Source of the DNA: Pseudoalteromonas rubra
GTDB lineage: Bacteria > Pseudomonadota > Gammaproteobacteria > Enterobacterales > Alteromonadaceae
Length of the DNA: 64,000 nt
Reading direction: 5' to 3'
Assembly: GCF_005886805.2 (NCBI RefSeq)
Contig: NZ_CP045429.1
Location: forward strand, 1,706,501-1,770,500
Shown: piece after piece, positions 52,502 to 62,258 of the stretch
Numbering within the stretch: the first letter of the stretch is position 1
Layout of the letters: each line of letters opens with the position of its first letter
Notes under the pieces: generated by a model
Database searches by the model: none
The model's input: the letters and a program-made list of their open reading frames with translations, nothing else
What the model was told of the DNA's origin: nothing
Position numbers and translations under genes: made by a program

Positions 52502-54493
52502 GTGTTTCTTTTTATGCATTTTCCTGCTCATTTTATTTCCAAAGTTTTCCATGGCGTTAGATCAATCGACGTATGCCCACAAGGAATAAGGGTACTTAAG
52601 GCGGACGGTGAAAAGCTGATTACCTGGGCACAGCAACATCAGCCTCCTGCCATTTCGGTGGATTGGTTAGGCGCACGCCTACTGTGTCATGAGCAGGATC
52701 AGGTGCTGGCTATTCGGGTAAAACATCAACCCGACCCACACTTACAATCTCAGCTTGAAACCTTCTGGTTAAACACGCATAAAGCACGCCTGCTTTCGTC
52801 GGTTGCGGCTGTGGAGCGGCTACTGCAGCATCGATATTTGTCTGTACGTTATTGGGCTACAACTCGTTCTGTGATCACTGAGTTGGCAAAGTACTGGAGT
52901 GGCTGGCAAAGTCGGCCAGACATGGATGCGGTTCTGCGACAGGCACAATACACGGTAGCTGAGTTGCATTGCTGGCATGACGAAGACCTGGCTCAATTCA
53001 GAGAAGCCTTTATTCAGGCGCAGTTACGTCGTTATGAGGGCTTTTTCGATACGGTGTGTGAGCACCCCTTGACTCAGGCACAACGTCGGGCGTGTGTGGT
53101 ACAGGATGAGCGTCAGCTATTACTTGCAGGGGCAGGAACCGGAAAAACCAGTGTCATGGTGGCCAAAGCAGCCTATCTGCTTCATTCGCAACAGGCTCAG
53201 ATTGAGCAAATACTGATGCTCGCATACGGAAAGGAAGCGGCTGTTGAGATGCAGCAACGGCTGGCTCACAGTAAAGTGGCGGTGGAGTGCGCTACATTTC
53301 ATAGCCTTGGATTGGAGATCATCGCTCAGGTCGAAGGTAATAAACCGACCTTGTCTGCGTTGTGTCAGAGTGACGCAGCCAGAGAGCAGTTTATTGCCGA
53401 AACGCTGGCATCTTTGTGTCAGGAGCCCCATTATCAGCGTGATTTACAGGCGTTGCTGAAAAGTCAGTTTTCAGCAACTGAAAACAGCCAAAAACTCGAA
53501 CTGACCTCCCGAGCGGCAACGAAATTGATTCGGCAATTTTCGGAGGCGCTGAGCTTTTACAAGCAGGCCTTGTTTTTGGGCAAAACGCAGTCATTGAGTC
53601 ATGAGTTTTCCCTCTGGACGAACTGCTTCCGGCCTGTTCTTACTGACTATCAGCTCTATTTGCAAAAAGAGCAATGTATTGACTTTGATGACATGATCAC
53701 GCGTGCCATCGAATATGTGCGTAGTGGCAAGTTTCACAGTCCCTGGCATTACATTCTGGTTGATGAATTTCAGGATATTTCTCCGCTTCGGGCCGAGTTG
53801 CTCAAAGCGCTGCTGGTGCGCAACAGTAAGAGCGATTTGTTTGCCGTCGGGGACGACTGGCAGGCGATATATCGTTTTAGTGGTGGAGATATCTCTATGA
53901 CGACCCACTTTTCGGAGCACTTTGGAGAGGCAACGATCCAACAGCTCGATATGACATTTCGTTATCCGCAACAGCTACTGGACATTGCCAGCGAATTTGT
54001 ATGTCAAAACCCTGGTCAATTGATTAAACGGGTTAATTCGAGCCAAGTGGCCAGTTGCCCCGTGTTGATTACGTACCCGGAGGAGGAGGATGCGCTAAGC
54101 AAAGCAATCGATGGGTTTATGAGCCTGACGGCTGAGCCTTGCTCAGTCTTGTTACTGGCACGCAATCACAAATATTTGCCATCAGCAGAAGTGTTGGCCA
54201 AACTTGCTCAGCGATTTCCTCGCGCGCGTATTACCGCGCTGACTTTTCACGGCGCTAAGGGTAAAGAGGCTGATTTTAGCATTTTATTGGGTTTGCATAG
54301 CAACAGCGTGCCCGCCAGGCAGCAAAGTGCGGCGATCATAGAGGCGTTATTACCTGCGCGGGAGTCGTATCCAGATGCGGAGGAGCGGCGATTGTTCTAT
54401 GTTGCGCTTACCCGTGCCCGTCGGCAAGTTTGTTTGTTGGTACCTGACGAACCCAGCCCGTTTATCGAGCAGACCCTGGCACTAGTGAACTGA
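52502..54493 (+). CDS. helD: DNA helicase IV (UvrD/Rep superfamily 1)
   Basis: 663 residues from GTG 52502 (ATG 52514 is equally possible; neither has a clear RBS). N-terminal helicase-IV domain, then SF1A motifs: LTQAQRRACVV (Q-motif), Walker A LLLAGAGTGKTSVM, IDFDDMITRAIEYV, Walker B HYILVDEFQDISP, FAVGDDWQAIYRFSGG, and RRLFYVALTRARR. Closely follows E. coli HelD in order and length (684 residues there). 3'-5' helicase with minor roles in recombination. Confidence 0.9.
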   Translation: MFLFMHFPAHFISKVFHGVRSIDVCPQGIRVLKADGEKLITWAQQHQPPAISVDWLGARLLCHEQDQVLAIRVKHQPDPHLQSQLETFWLNTHKARLLSSVAAVERLLQHRYLSVRYWATTRSVITELAKYWSGWQSRPDMDAVLRQAQYTVAELHCWHDEDLAQFREAFIQAQLRRYEGFFDTVCEHPLTQAQRRACVVQDERQLLLAGAGTGKTSVMVAKAAYLLHSQQAQIEQILMLAYGKEAAVEMQQRLAHSKVAVECATFHSLGLEIIAQVEGNKPTLSALCQSDAAREQFIAETLASLCQEPHYQRDLQALLKSQFSATENSQKLELTSRAATKLIRQFSEALSFYKQALFLGKTQSLSHEFSLWTNCFRPVLTDYQLYLQKEQCIDFDDMITRAIEYVRSGKFHSPWHYILVDEFQDISPLRAELLKALLVRNSKSDLFAVGDDWQAIYRFSGGDISMTTHFSEHFGEATIQQLDMTFRYPQQLLDIASEFVCQNPGQLIKRVNSSQVASCPVLITYPEEEDALSKAIDGFMSLTAEPCSVLLLARNHKYLPSAEVLAKLAQRFPRARITALTFHGAKGKEADFSILLGLHSNSVPARQQSAAIIEALLPARESYPDAEERRLFYVALTRARRQVCLLVPDEPSPFIEQTLALVN

Positions 54494-54604
54494 CCCTTTA
54501 ACTGGTAATTCTTTTATCCTGACGACAAATAAATTTTGTTGTACTTTGGGGCCATAGCTTTTCATAATCCGCGCTTTGAATTTCAAGCGAGCACAGAGCA
54601 CCCA

Positions 54605-55576
54605 ATGCGTGGATGGATTATATACAAAGACTCGGCAAACCTTTTAAAGCCAGAAACATACGAAATTAAACGCCTACTGGAAGTTGCCCAGGAGGAGAAC
54701 ATAGATCTGCAGGTGTTTTCTCCTGATCAGTTTGACTTGCTGGTATCTCGTGAAGACGATCAAAGTGTTTTGATCGATGGCGAGCCGGTATCGCTGCCCG
54801 ATTTTGTGTTACCTCGTATGGGAGCTGGAACAACGTATTTTGCACTGGCGATTATTCGTCACCTTGAGCGGCTCGGCGTGCATTGTTTTAACAGCTCAGA
54901 AGCAACTGAAACAGTAAAAGACAAATTGTTTGCACAGCAGATCCTGGCACAGCAAAATTTACCCACGCCAAAAACCATGCTGGTGAAGTTTCCGGTTAAT
55001 ATTGATCTGGTTGAAAAGCAAATTGGATTCCCGGTGGTGGTAAAAACGCTGTCCGGCTCACAGGGCAGTGGGGTCTTTTTGTCAAAAACGCGCAGTGAGT
55101 TTGACGACTTAATGCAGTTAATTGAAGCGACCAGCCCGAAAGCAAACATTATTCTGCAAAAGTTCATTAAGTCGAGTCACGGTAGGGATTTACGTGTATT
55201 GACGATTGGTGGGCGTGTGGTTGCTTGTATGGAGCGAAATTCAGGCGGCGCAAACTTCAAAGCGAATGTGAGTGCGGGCGCGAAAGGCCTGTCGCATCCA
55301 ATCACCCCCGAGATAGAATGGCTAGCAACGCAAACGGCGAATATTCTTAATCTGGATATGGCGGGGATCGATCTGTTGTTTGATGAAGAACACTTTAAGA
55401 TCTGCGAAGCGAATTCGAGTCCAGGTTTCGAAGGCTTAGAAGCTGCGGTTGATGTTGATGTGGCGCGGGAGATACTGCACTTTATCCGAATTCGTTTGGG
55501 GATATTCGACAAGAAAAAGCCAAAGGTCTCAGAAGCCAAAAAGCAGGTGGCTAAGCCACACCTTACCAGCGCTTAA
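54605..55576 (+). CDS. RimK-type ATP-grasp glutamate ligase
   Basis: 323 residues from ATG 54605 (family start MRGWIIYKD; the frame is open to 54536). ATP-grasp: PTPKTMLVKFP, IGFPVVVKTLSGSQGSGV, IILQKFIKSSHGRDLRVLTI, GIDLLFDEEHFKICEANSSPGFEGLE. E. coli RimK adds Glu to ribosomal protein S6; related enzymes make other peptide bonds. N-terminal region differs from E. coli RimK and the C-terminal tail is Lys-rich, so it may not be RimK itself. Confidence 0.8.
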   Translation: MRGWIIYKDSANLLKPETYEIKRLLEVAQEENIDLQVFSPDQFDLLVSREDDQSVLIDGEPVSLPDFVLPRMGAGTTYFALAIIRHLERLGVHCFNSSEATETVKDKLFAQQILAQQNLPTPKTMLVKFPVNIDLVEKQIGFPVVVKTLSGSQGSGVFLSKTRSEFDDLMQLIEATSPKANIILQKFIKSSHGRDLRVLTIGGRVVACMERNSGGANFKANVSAGAKGLSHPITPEIEWLATQTANILNLDMAGIDLLFDEEHFKICEANSSPGFEGLEAAVDVDVAREILHFIRIRLGIFDKKKPKVSEAKKQVAKPHLTSA

Positions 55577-55632
55577 CTTGTCAGCACGGCTTAGAGCCCA
55601 AGTGAGATACCAGCAGCCATTGCTGGCTGGTA

Positions 55633-55863
55633 TCATAGCTTATTGATTTCTTTAGCAACCTGATAGCCATCATCGGTGATGATCTGCTCAAGCGTTGCTA
55701 CACGGGCTTTGAGTTGCTGAATTTCATCCTGCATTGCCTGTTTTTCGGCTTGACTCATTCCGTCGAGCTTTTTCATTTCGAGGCGCTTAGCAAAGATATC
55801 GCGGATAACGCCAAAACCCACTGCCACTAAGACAATTAAAAAAACCATAGTTGTGCCGGACAT
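55633..55863 (-). CDS. PspB-like small membrane protein
   Basis: 76 residues from ATG 55863 (GGGAGT upstream). One TM segment (TMVFLIVLVAVGFGVIRDIF) and an amphipathic coiled coil ending RVATLEQIITDDGYQVAKEI, the layout of phage shock protein B. No pspA or pspC is next to it. A role in envelope stress is a guess by shape. Confidence 0.6.
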   Translation of the reverse strand: MSGTTMVFLIVLVAVGFGVIRDIFAKRLEMKKLDGMSQAEKQAMQDEIQQLKARVATLEQIITDDGYQVAKEINKL

Positions 55864-55994
55864 ATCTGTGACTCCCTTTCTCACTTTGATAGTCCTAGGT
55901 TAGCAAATTATCGAACAGAGGTCTTGATTGGATCTGTTTCAAGATGTGATTTAGCCAGTGGGCGTAGCTTTGCCCACTGAGCAAATGATGGACG

Positions 55995-56651
55995 TTATTC
56001 GTAAGACAGTGGGTCACTGGCCTGATTTAATGTAAAGGCTTCCAGGCGCTCCTGACAGGCTCCACACTTACCACAGGCCTTCTCACGACCATTGTAGCAG
56101 GTCCAGGTTTTACTGTAGTCGAGCCCCATTTTCAGGCCGTCTGTGAGGATCTCAATCTTGCTGTTGTTCAGGTATGGGCAAACAATTTCAATTTCTTCAT
56201 AATTTGCGATGCGGCAGACGTCGTCCATTTTTTTCACAAACTCAGGGCGACAGTCCGGATAGATTGCATGGTCGCCTGAATGGGCACCGTAAAAGACTTT
56301 ACTGGCCTTGAGCGAAACGGCATAGCCAACCGCCAGAGACAGCAAGATCATGTTGCGGTTTGGCACCACAGTGCTTTTCATGCTTTCTTCTTCGTAATGG
56401 CCTTCAGGTACTTCAATGTCATCAGTTAGTGATGAACCACCGATCAGCTGATTGATAGCGGAAATGTCGACGATTTTATGAGCCACACCGAGTTCGTCGC
56501 AGGCTTGACGTGCAACTTCGAGCTCTTTTACATGACGCTGGCCATAATTAAAAGACAGTGCATAGACCTCATAGCCTGATTTAAGTGCCTTGTTCAGGAC
56601 TGTATATGAATCCATGCCACCGGAATAAATAACAACGACTTTTTCGCTCAT
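55995..56651 (-). CDS. queC: 7-cyano-7-deazaguanine synthase
   Basis: 218 residues from ATG 56651. PP-loop [40 protein letters not shown], and the zinc-binding [18 protein letters not shown]. Makes preQ0 from carboxydeazaguanine in queuosine synthesis. Divergent from queE. No preQ1 riboswitch recognisable in 56652-56881. Confidence 0.96.
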   Translation of the reverse strand: MSEKVVVIYSGGMDSYTVLNKALKSGYEVYALSFNYGQRHVKELEVARQACDELGVAHKIVDISAINQLIGGSSLTDDIEVPEGHYEEESMKSTVVPNRNMILLSLAVGYAVSLKASKVFYGAHSGDHAIYPDCRPEFVKKMDDVCRIANYEEIEIVCPYLNNSKIEILTDGLKMGLDYSKTWTCYNGREKACGKCGACQERLEAFTLNQASDPLSYE

Positions 56652-56881
56652 AGGTTTGCCTCGTTTGTGTGCTCGAATACTCACTGACATTGCTCGCGAT
56701 TTTAATAGAGGTTTATGTCAGGGCGCGATATACTACACGGCCGCTGAAAAAATGACAATCCGACGGGTCAGATAATGCCTGTTTTTCAGCGTTATGGTTT
56801 TTGCCAGAGTAAAATGTAAACGTTATTAAGTCGTCATGTGTCCGGTTTGAATCCGGTATGTAAAGTGAGTTCGGAGCTGTT

Positions 56882-57547
56882 TTGTACAAGATAAATGAAG
56901 TGTTTGAAACCATCCAGGGTGAAGCCAGCCACACTGGTGTGCCTTCCATTTTTGTGCGCTTACAGGGATGCCCTGTAGGTTGCGCCTGGTGTGATACCAA
57001 GCAGACCTGGGAGGTTGACCCCGTTTATCTTGTAAGCTTGGATCAAACGGTAGAGAAAAAAGCGGATTCAGACTTTTGGGCCAATGCCACACCTGAGCAA
57101 CTACTGGCTTTGTTTGAAGCGCGCGGCTATACCGCAAAACATGTAGTGATCACCGGGGGCGAGCCTTGTATGTATGATCTCAACCCGTTGTGCGACAAGC
57201 TTCATGCTAAGGGATATCAAACTCAGGTAGAAACCAGCGGTACTTTTGAAATTCTGGTGCCTGCGCAAACCTGGGTAACGGTATCTCCGAAAATCAATAT
57301 GCGCGGCGGTTACAAAGTCCTGGCAAGTGCGATGCAAAGAGCGGATGAGATTAAACACCCGGTCGCAATGGAGAAGCACGTAGAAGAGCTCGAAGCCTTG
57401 TTCGAAGAGACCGGGGTTCAGCCTAAGCTGGTATACCTGCAACCTATCAGTCAAAAGGCGAAGGCGACTAAGCTGGCCATTGATACATGTAAACGGAAAA
57501 ACTGGCGCTTGTCTGTGCAGGTCCATAAATATATTGGCATCAGTTAA
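56882..57547 (+). CDS. queE: 7-carboxy-7-deazaguanine synthase (radical SAM)
   Basis: 221 residues from TTG 56882, supported by GGAG 6 bases upstream and the family N-terminus (MYKINEVFETIQGEA). [4Fe-4S] motif CPVGCAWC (Cx3CxxC), VITGGEPCMYDL. Turns carboxy-tetrahydropterin into CDG, the step before QueC. Convergent with the AraC-type gene, whose stop overlaps its end. Confidence 0.94.
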   Translation: MYKINEVFETIQGEASHTGVPSIFVRLQGCPVGCAWCDTKQTWEVDPVYLVSLDQTVEKKADSDFWANATPEQLLALFEARGYTAKHVVITGGEPCMYDLNPLCDKLHAKGYQTQVETSGTFEILVPAQTWVTVSPKINMRGGYKVLASAMQRADEIKHPVAMEKHVEELEALFEETGVQPKLVYLQPISQKAKATKLAIDTCKRKNWRLSVQVHKYIGIS

Positions 57548-58524
57548 TCGGGGGTCGTGTTAGCCAGCGGTTTGACTTTTAACCAGATCTCCAGCGCAAT
57601 CATACGTTTTGCAGGGTCTTTGTTATGGTCGTTATCAACTGGCTGGTCGTAATGCTCAATGAGCGGGGCATCGTCCGGCTCAAACCCGCTGTTCGGTAAC
57701 CAGGCTGCGTAGAGGGCCAGCTGAAAAGGCAGCAGGTTACTCACTAAGTCATGGTAGCGAAAAACCGCATACTGACCCGCAGCTAACGCACTTAGTCTGA
57801 AAGGGCTTTTAACTTTGTCTTTTAATCCCGAGGGGATCACCAACGCACCGTCATATCTGGCTTTATCCAGCGGGGTAAAGAGGGGGTTGTCATGACCAAA
57901 TCCGAACTTAGTAATGCTGTGTGAGTCAAGACCATGCACTTGGGCCCATTGATTTAGTTGCTCCCAGCATTGCCAGATCCCATCAAGGTGATAGCCTTGC
58001 GGTGCTCTGAGGGTGCATAAGTCCATTGCATCAATCTTCATGATCCGGCTGGCCGTGGGTGATATGTCAGGCTGCTTCGCAGACATCTTTTCGGCTTGCA
58101 GTCGCATCAGTAATTCAACGTTCATCTTTTGAACTTCAAGGCGCTCTGCCAGTTGCTTTTTCAGGCGCTCTGTTTTTCTAATGCTGATTGGTGTAATGCC
58201 ATAGTGTTCTTTGAAAGAGCGCGTGAAGTTGGCGCTACTTGAATAGCCGCAGTCCAGTGCAATGTCAGTTACGCTTTTTTCGGGGTGAAAGAACAGTAAA
58301 GAAGCGGCGCGCTCCAGCCTTACCCGATTACTGTATTGGGTCAGGGATTCACCCATCAGGGCAGAAAAAATGCGTTGTAAATGGCACTTAGAAAAGTGGC
58401 TGAGTCGCGCGGCTTTTTCCAGACTAACAGGCTGATCCGGGTGGCTGTGAATATAAGCAACCACAGGTTTCAAGCGCTGATAATATAAGTCCCGATGCTT
58501 TTCCTGCCGGTCAGTTTTTTGCAC
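57544..58524 (-). CDS. AraC-family regulator with GyrI-like effector domain
   Basis: 326 residues. N-terminal double HTH of AraC (SLEKAARLSHFSKCHLQRIF and SVTDIALDCGYSSSANFTRSF) and C-terminal GyrI/BmrR-type small-molecule binding domain from about 160 (LRAPQGYHLDGIW ... AGQYAVFRYHD). Such regulators respond to amphipathic drugs. Its start lies inside the end of the MATE gene (14-base overlap), so it probably controls that exporter. Confidence 0.88.
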   Translation of the reverse strand: MQKTDRQEKHRDLYYQRLKPVVAYIHSHPDQPVSLEKAARLSHFSKCHLQRIFSALMGESLTQYSNRVRLERAASLLFFHPEKSVTDIALDCGYSSSANFTRSFKEHYGITPISIRKTERLKKQLAERLEVQKMNVELLMRLQAEKMSAKQPDISPTASRIMKIDAMDLCTLRAPQGYHLDGIWQCWEQLNQWAQVHGLDSHSITKFGFGHDNPLFTPLDKARYDGALVIPSGLKDKVKSPFRLSALAAGQYAVFRYHDLVSNLLPFQLALYAAWLPNSGFEPDDAPLIEHYDQPVDNDHNKDPAKRMIALEIWLKVKPLANTTPD

Positions 58525-59890
58525 TGATAATCTCCAGTTTGTTTGAGGTTGCTTGTTTGTAGTGAAACCAACACAGGCAACAGGTCGCCAGCGCGGTGAT
58601 GATATCGGCGCTGACTATCGCGATAAAGATCCCGTTCAGGTCAAACCACAGTGGCAGTACAAAAAGCAACGGCGTAAACACAAATATGATCCTGAATGCA
58701 CTATAAAAACTAGCTCGGCGAGGGTCGCCAATAGACTGATAAAAGCCGCTGGCAACCAACATCAAGGCGACAAGTGGCAGCCCCCACAGTGCGGAGTGTA
58801 TCATTTCCTGACCCTGATATATCAGTAATGACTGGTTGGTAAACCAGGCCATGACATTTGAGGCAAACAAAGCAAGCTGGATTGTCACGAGTGTGGCATA
58901 CAGCATCATTGAAAGGAGCGCGATTTCAATTGATTTACGCACCCGTTCTGCTTTTTGTGCTGCAAGGTTAAAGGCACATAAGGTTTGAAAGGTGACCAGC
59001 ATGGCAACCATGGGCAGAGTAGCAAAGGTCAGCACCCGACTTAGCATACCATAAGTGATAACCCAGGTTTCTCCTGCGGTTTGCATGAGCTGAAGATTCA
59101 TGATGGCCGTTTGCCAGCCCAGACAGAGGTGTGTGATCAACACAGGTGCCCCTGTCGACAAAATAGGGAGCCAGGCTTTATGATCAATTGCAAAATAAAT
59201 GGGGGTAAACCTGCCGGGTCTCGATAGCAGGTATAAGGCCAATAGCAAGGCGGTAGCCTGTGATATCACTGTGGCCAAAGCCGCGCCGGTAACACCCCAT
59301 TCAAATACTGCAATAAACACGTAATCCAGCACAATATTGAGTCCGGAAGCCGTTAACATGATCAGCATGAGCTTGTGCGGTTGTCCTTCAGCACGAAAAA
59401 TATCTCCCAGTACAGGCAAAATTATCGCAACAAAACTACATAGCATAATGGGATAAAGATAAGCGAAAGCGTCGGCTTTGAATACCGGATCGACGCTGAG
59501 CCAGTTTAGTATCTCAAGTGGATAGAGCCAGCCTAATACCAGGAGGATTGCGCTGAGTAGCATTGCTATCTGCATGGTATGGCCAATTATCAATCCGGCT
59601 TTTGCTCGTTGTCTGGCGCCCAGCAGACGGGTAACCATAGTTGACATGCCGGCAGAGAGCATAGCAGCCAGCGCTGCAATCCCCATTTGAACAGGGAATA
59701 CCATGGCAACTGCGCCCAACGCCTGCTCCCCCACAAAGTGGCTGATAAACAGACCATCTATCAGGTTGTACAGGCCGATAACCAGCATACCGATGCATAT
59801 TGGAAAAAAGTGTTTCAAAAACAAGATGGCGACCGGCTCGGTCGCGAGGTGCTCTGAGTTACTGGAAGAGCGATTTGGATCAACAGACAT
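58511..59890 (-). CDS. MATE-family multidrug/Na+ antiporter
   Basis: 459 residues, twelve hydrophobic segments in two similar halves. IGLYNLIDGLFISHFVGEQALGAVA is the MATE family start, GAALATVISQATA typical of TM5-6. Exports cationic drugs or metabolites in exchange for Na+ or H+. Operon with the AraC-GyrI regulator. Confidence 0.9.
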   Translation of the reverse strand: MSVDPNRSSSNSEHLATEPVAILFLKHFFPICIGMLVIGLYNLIDGLFISHFVGEQALGAVAMVFPVQMGIAALAAMLSAGMSTMVTRLLGARQRAKAGLIIGHTMQIAMLLSAILLVLGWLYPLEILNWLSVDPVFKADAFAYLYPIMLCSFVAIILPVLGDIFRAEGQPHKLMLIMLTASGLNIVLDYVFIAVFEWGVTGAALATVISQATALLLALYLLSRPGRFTPIYFAIDHKAWLPILSTGAPVLITHLCLGWQTAIMNLQLMQTAGETWVITYGMLSRVLTFATLPMVAMLVTFQTLCAFNLAAQKAERVRKSIEIALLSMMLYATLVTIQLALFASNVMAWFTNQSLLIYQGQEMIHSALWGLPLVALMLVASGFYQSIGDPRRASFYSAFRIIFVFTPLLFVLPLWFDLNGIFIAIVSADIITALATCCLCWFHYKQATSNKLEIISAKN

Positions 59891-59992
59891 CCACGATTAC
59901 CTGACATTGATTTAATGTCTGGCTAGTCTATGTCGCTCATTCTATGAAAAATATTCAAATCTTGCGCAATTGAGTAAGCGAAGGCTTATCAG

Positions 59993-60895
59993 TTAATAAC
60001 ACTCTGAGCTGCCCATTTCGATGATGCGATCGGTCTCACCACTGTTTTTAAACAGATAAAGGCCTTTATTGAGGTCATTAAGGACGCCACGCCAGTTGGG
60101 CTTGGCTTTACTGAGTGCAAAATACAGATTGTTGTACCTCAAAGCTGGCTCCACATTTTCCAGCCCCCGCAATAAGGTGACCTTTTCAGATTTAGCCAAA
60201 TCTGAATAACTTACGGTAAAGCGCAGCACTTTGGGATCGCCAATAATCAGGTCAACACGTTTGCCTATCAGCAGCTTAACCAGTTGTAGATCATCGACGG
60301 CTTCGACAATGATGAATTCATTGTTGTCCATCATGGCGTCAAACTCGGGAGTGTTCTGATAGCCCCGCACCACACCTATGGTAGCGCCTTTGAGTGCATT
60401 GAGGTTGCCCTCAAAGCTGTCTGACTCACCGCGACGTTTTAGCAGGGTAATTTCACCACCCGGGTATGCATTAGACAGTGCCAGTAATTCACGGCGTGTT
60501 TTGCCGGGGTAGTTATCAGAGGGGGAGGCATCTTCGATAAAGTACTCAGGAAAGAGAATGTCTGCACGGCCGGACTCAACGGCTTTGACAGCGCGGGCCC
60601 AGGGCAGGAATTCGACATAAACAGGGTAGTCCTGATCCGCCAGTAAGGAGATTGTAAATTGAAACACCCAACCTTTGTTGCACAACTGGTCGCCAATATA
60701 GGGAGGCCAGTCCAGTGTTACCAGATGCAATAGCGGCTTATCACCGCTTTTATTGTACAGGTACCCATTTTTATATTGCTCACCCTGAACCATCAGGTAC
60801 TTGCCTTGTTTAAAGTAACCGACATTTAGGCTCGCAAAGGCAGTCACAGAGAGGCTGCACATTAACAGCAACAATAGCCGGGTGAGTATTTTCAT
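59993..60895 (-). CDS. periplasmic solute-binding protein (family 3 type)
   Basis: 300 residues with signal peptide (LLLLLMCSLSVTAFA). SBP_bac_3-like core: TLDWPPYIGDQ, FLPWARAVKAVESGRADILFPE, LKGATIGVVRGYQNTPEF, VKLLIGKRVDLIIGDPKVL. An N-terminal insert of about 50 residues precedes the core. No permease or ATPase genes are next to it, so it may be an orphan sensor or amino-acid binder, as is common in Pseudoalteromonas relatives. Confidence 0.8.
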   Translation of the reverse strand: MKILTRLLLLLMCSLSVTAFASLNVGYFKQGKYLMVQGEQYKNGYLYNKSGDKPLLHLVTLDWPPYIGDQLCNKGWVFQFTISLLADQDYPVYVEFLPWARAVKAVESGRADILFPEYFIEDASPSDNYPGKTRRELLALSNAYPGGEITLLKRRGESDSFEGNLNALKGATIGVVRGYQNTPEFDAMMDNNEFIIVEAVDDLQLVKLLIGKRVDLIIGDPKVLRFTVSYSDLAKSEKVTLLRGLENVEPALRYNNLYFALSKAKPNWRGVLNDLNKGLYLFKNSGETDRIIEMGSSECY

Positions 60896-61025
60896 AACCT
60901 ATTTCCTGGTGCGCACAATTGAGATAAAAGCGTTTAAAAATAAAACGATGAGTTTGCTTTTAGGCTACATCGATTATCCATTAAGTCTAGACATTATCAC
61001 GCTAAAAGGAAGGACAGAAGACAAT

Positions 61026-61048
61026 AAGGCCAGCATTTAGCTGGCCTT
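61026..61048 (-). terminator. cysK terminator
   Basis: AAGGCCAGC-ATTTA-GCTGGCCTT, followed on the minus strand by ATTGT; 40 bases after the cysK stop. Confidence 0.75.
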
Positions 61049-61087
61049 ATTATAGACAATTAGTCTAACGAGCGTGGTGTATTCAGA

Positions 61088-62056
61088 TTACTGAACCAAC
61101 TCCTGATCGGTGAACTCATCAGCAAATAATGGGCTCGACAAGTAACGCTCTGTTGCACTTGGTAGAATAACGACGATGTTCTTGTCTGCATTTTCAGGCT
61201 TCTCTGCAAGACGCTTAGCAGCAACCACCGCAGCACCAGAAGAAATACCGACTAAGATACCTTCGTCTTTCATTAGCTGATGTGCCATTGCAATCGCATC
61301 TTCGTTTGATACTTGCTCTGTGCCATCAAGCAGCTCAAGATCCAGGTTGCCAGGAATGAAACCAGCGCCGATACCCTGAATTTTGTGCGGACCAGGCTTC
61401 AACTCTTCACCAGCCAGAGCTTGAGAAATAACGGCTGAATCAACAGGCTCTACTGCAATTGACTTAACAGCCAGGCCTTTCTCTTTCTTCAGGTAACGAG
61501 TTACACCAGAAATTGTGCCGCCTGTGCCAACACCGGCTACGAAGTAATCGATTGCACCGTCCATCGCTTCAAAAATTTCAGGACCTGTGGTCTCTTCATG
61601 AATTTTCGGGTTAGCCGGGTTCTCGAACTGTTGTAGCAGTACGTACTTTTCAGGGTCGCCAGCCAGGATTTCATTGGCTTTCTCGATGGCGCCTTTCATA
61701 CCTTTGGCACCTTCAGTTAGTACCAGGTTTGCACCTAGCGCTTTTAGTAGCTTACGGCGCTCAAGACTCATGGTATTTGGCATGGTCAGGGTAAGCTTAT
61801 AACCACGGGATGCGGCAACGAAAGCCAATGCAATACCTGTGTTACCAGAAGTTGGCTCGATCAGCTCTTTGCCTTCGCTTAGCAAACCGGCTTTCTCGGC
61901 TTCCCAAATCATCGAGGCACCAATACGGCACTTTACGCTGAAGCTCGGGTTACGAGATTCAATTTTGGCAAAGACATTGCCACCTGTTACGCGGTTAAGT
62001 TTAACAATCGGGGTGTTGCCAATTGCCAGGCTGTTATCTGCAAAAACGTTCGACAT
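61088..62056 (-). CDS. cysK: cysteine synthase A
   Basis: 322 residues. PLP Lys in [20 protein letters not shown], substrate loop [15 protein letters not shown], phosphate-binding [15 protein letters not shown], and [11 protein letters not shown]. Makes cysteine from O-acetylserine and sulfide. GAAGGG precedes the ATG. The 202 bases to the next gene show no recognised site beyond the promoter area. Confidence 0.96.
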   Translation of the reverse strand: MSNVFADNSLAIGNTPIVKLNRVTGGNVFAKIESRNPSFSVKCRIGASMIWEAEKAGLLSEGKELIEPTSGNTGIALAFVAASRGYKLTLTMPNTMSLERRKLLKALGANLVLTEGAKGMKGAIEKANEILAGDPEKYVLLQQFENPANPKIHEETTGPEIFEAMDGAIDYFVAGVGTGGTISGVTRYLKKEKGLAVKSIAVEPVDSAVISQALAGEELKPGPHKIQGIGAGFIPGNLDLELLDGTEQVSNEDAIAMAHQLMKDEGILVGISSGAAVVAAKRLAEKPENADKNIVVILPSATERYLSSPLFADEFTDQELVQ

Positions 62057-62258
62057 AATTTTCCCTTCAATGAGCTAAGGATATTTAATACTAGTCACAC
62101 TTTACTGGGGCTGGAGCAAAACAAAAGGAAAGAATGGCTATAAGATATATTAAAAAGGCTTATGCCCTGATGGAATAAAAAAATAAATATGTATAATAAA
62201 AGAGCAGTTAAGGCCCGCCCAGAGTTGATGTGTCTGATCAGGCCTCAGCGCGTCTGGA

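Noticed and set aside
56652..56881. preQ1 riboswitch between queC and queE
   Set aside because: I see no A-rich tail pairing into a short hairpin loop as in preQ1-I or the longer preQ1-II form.
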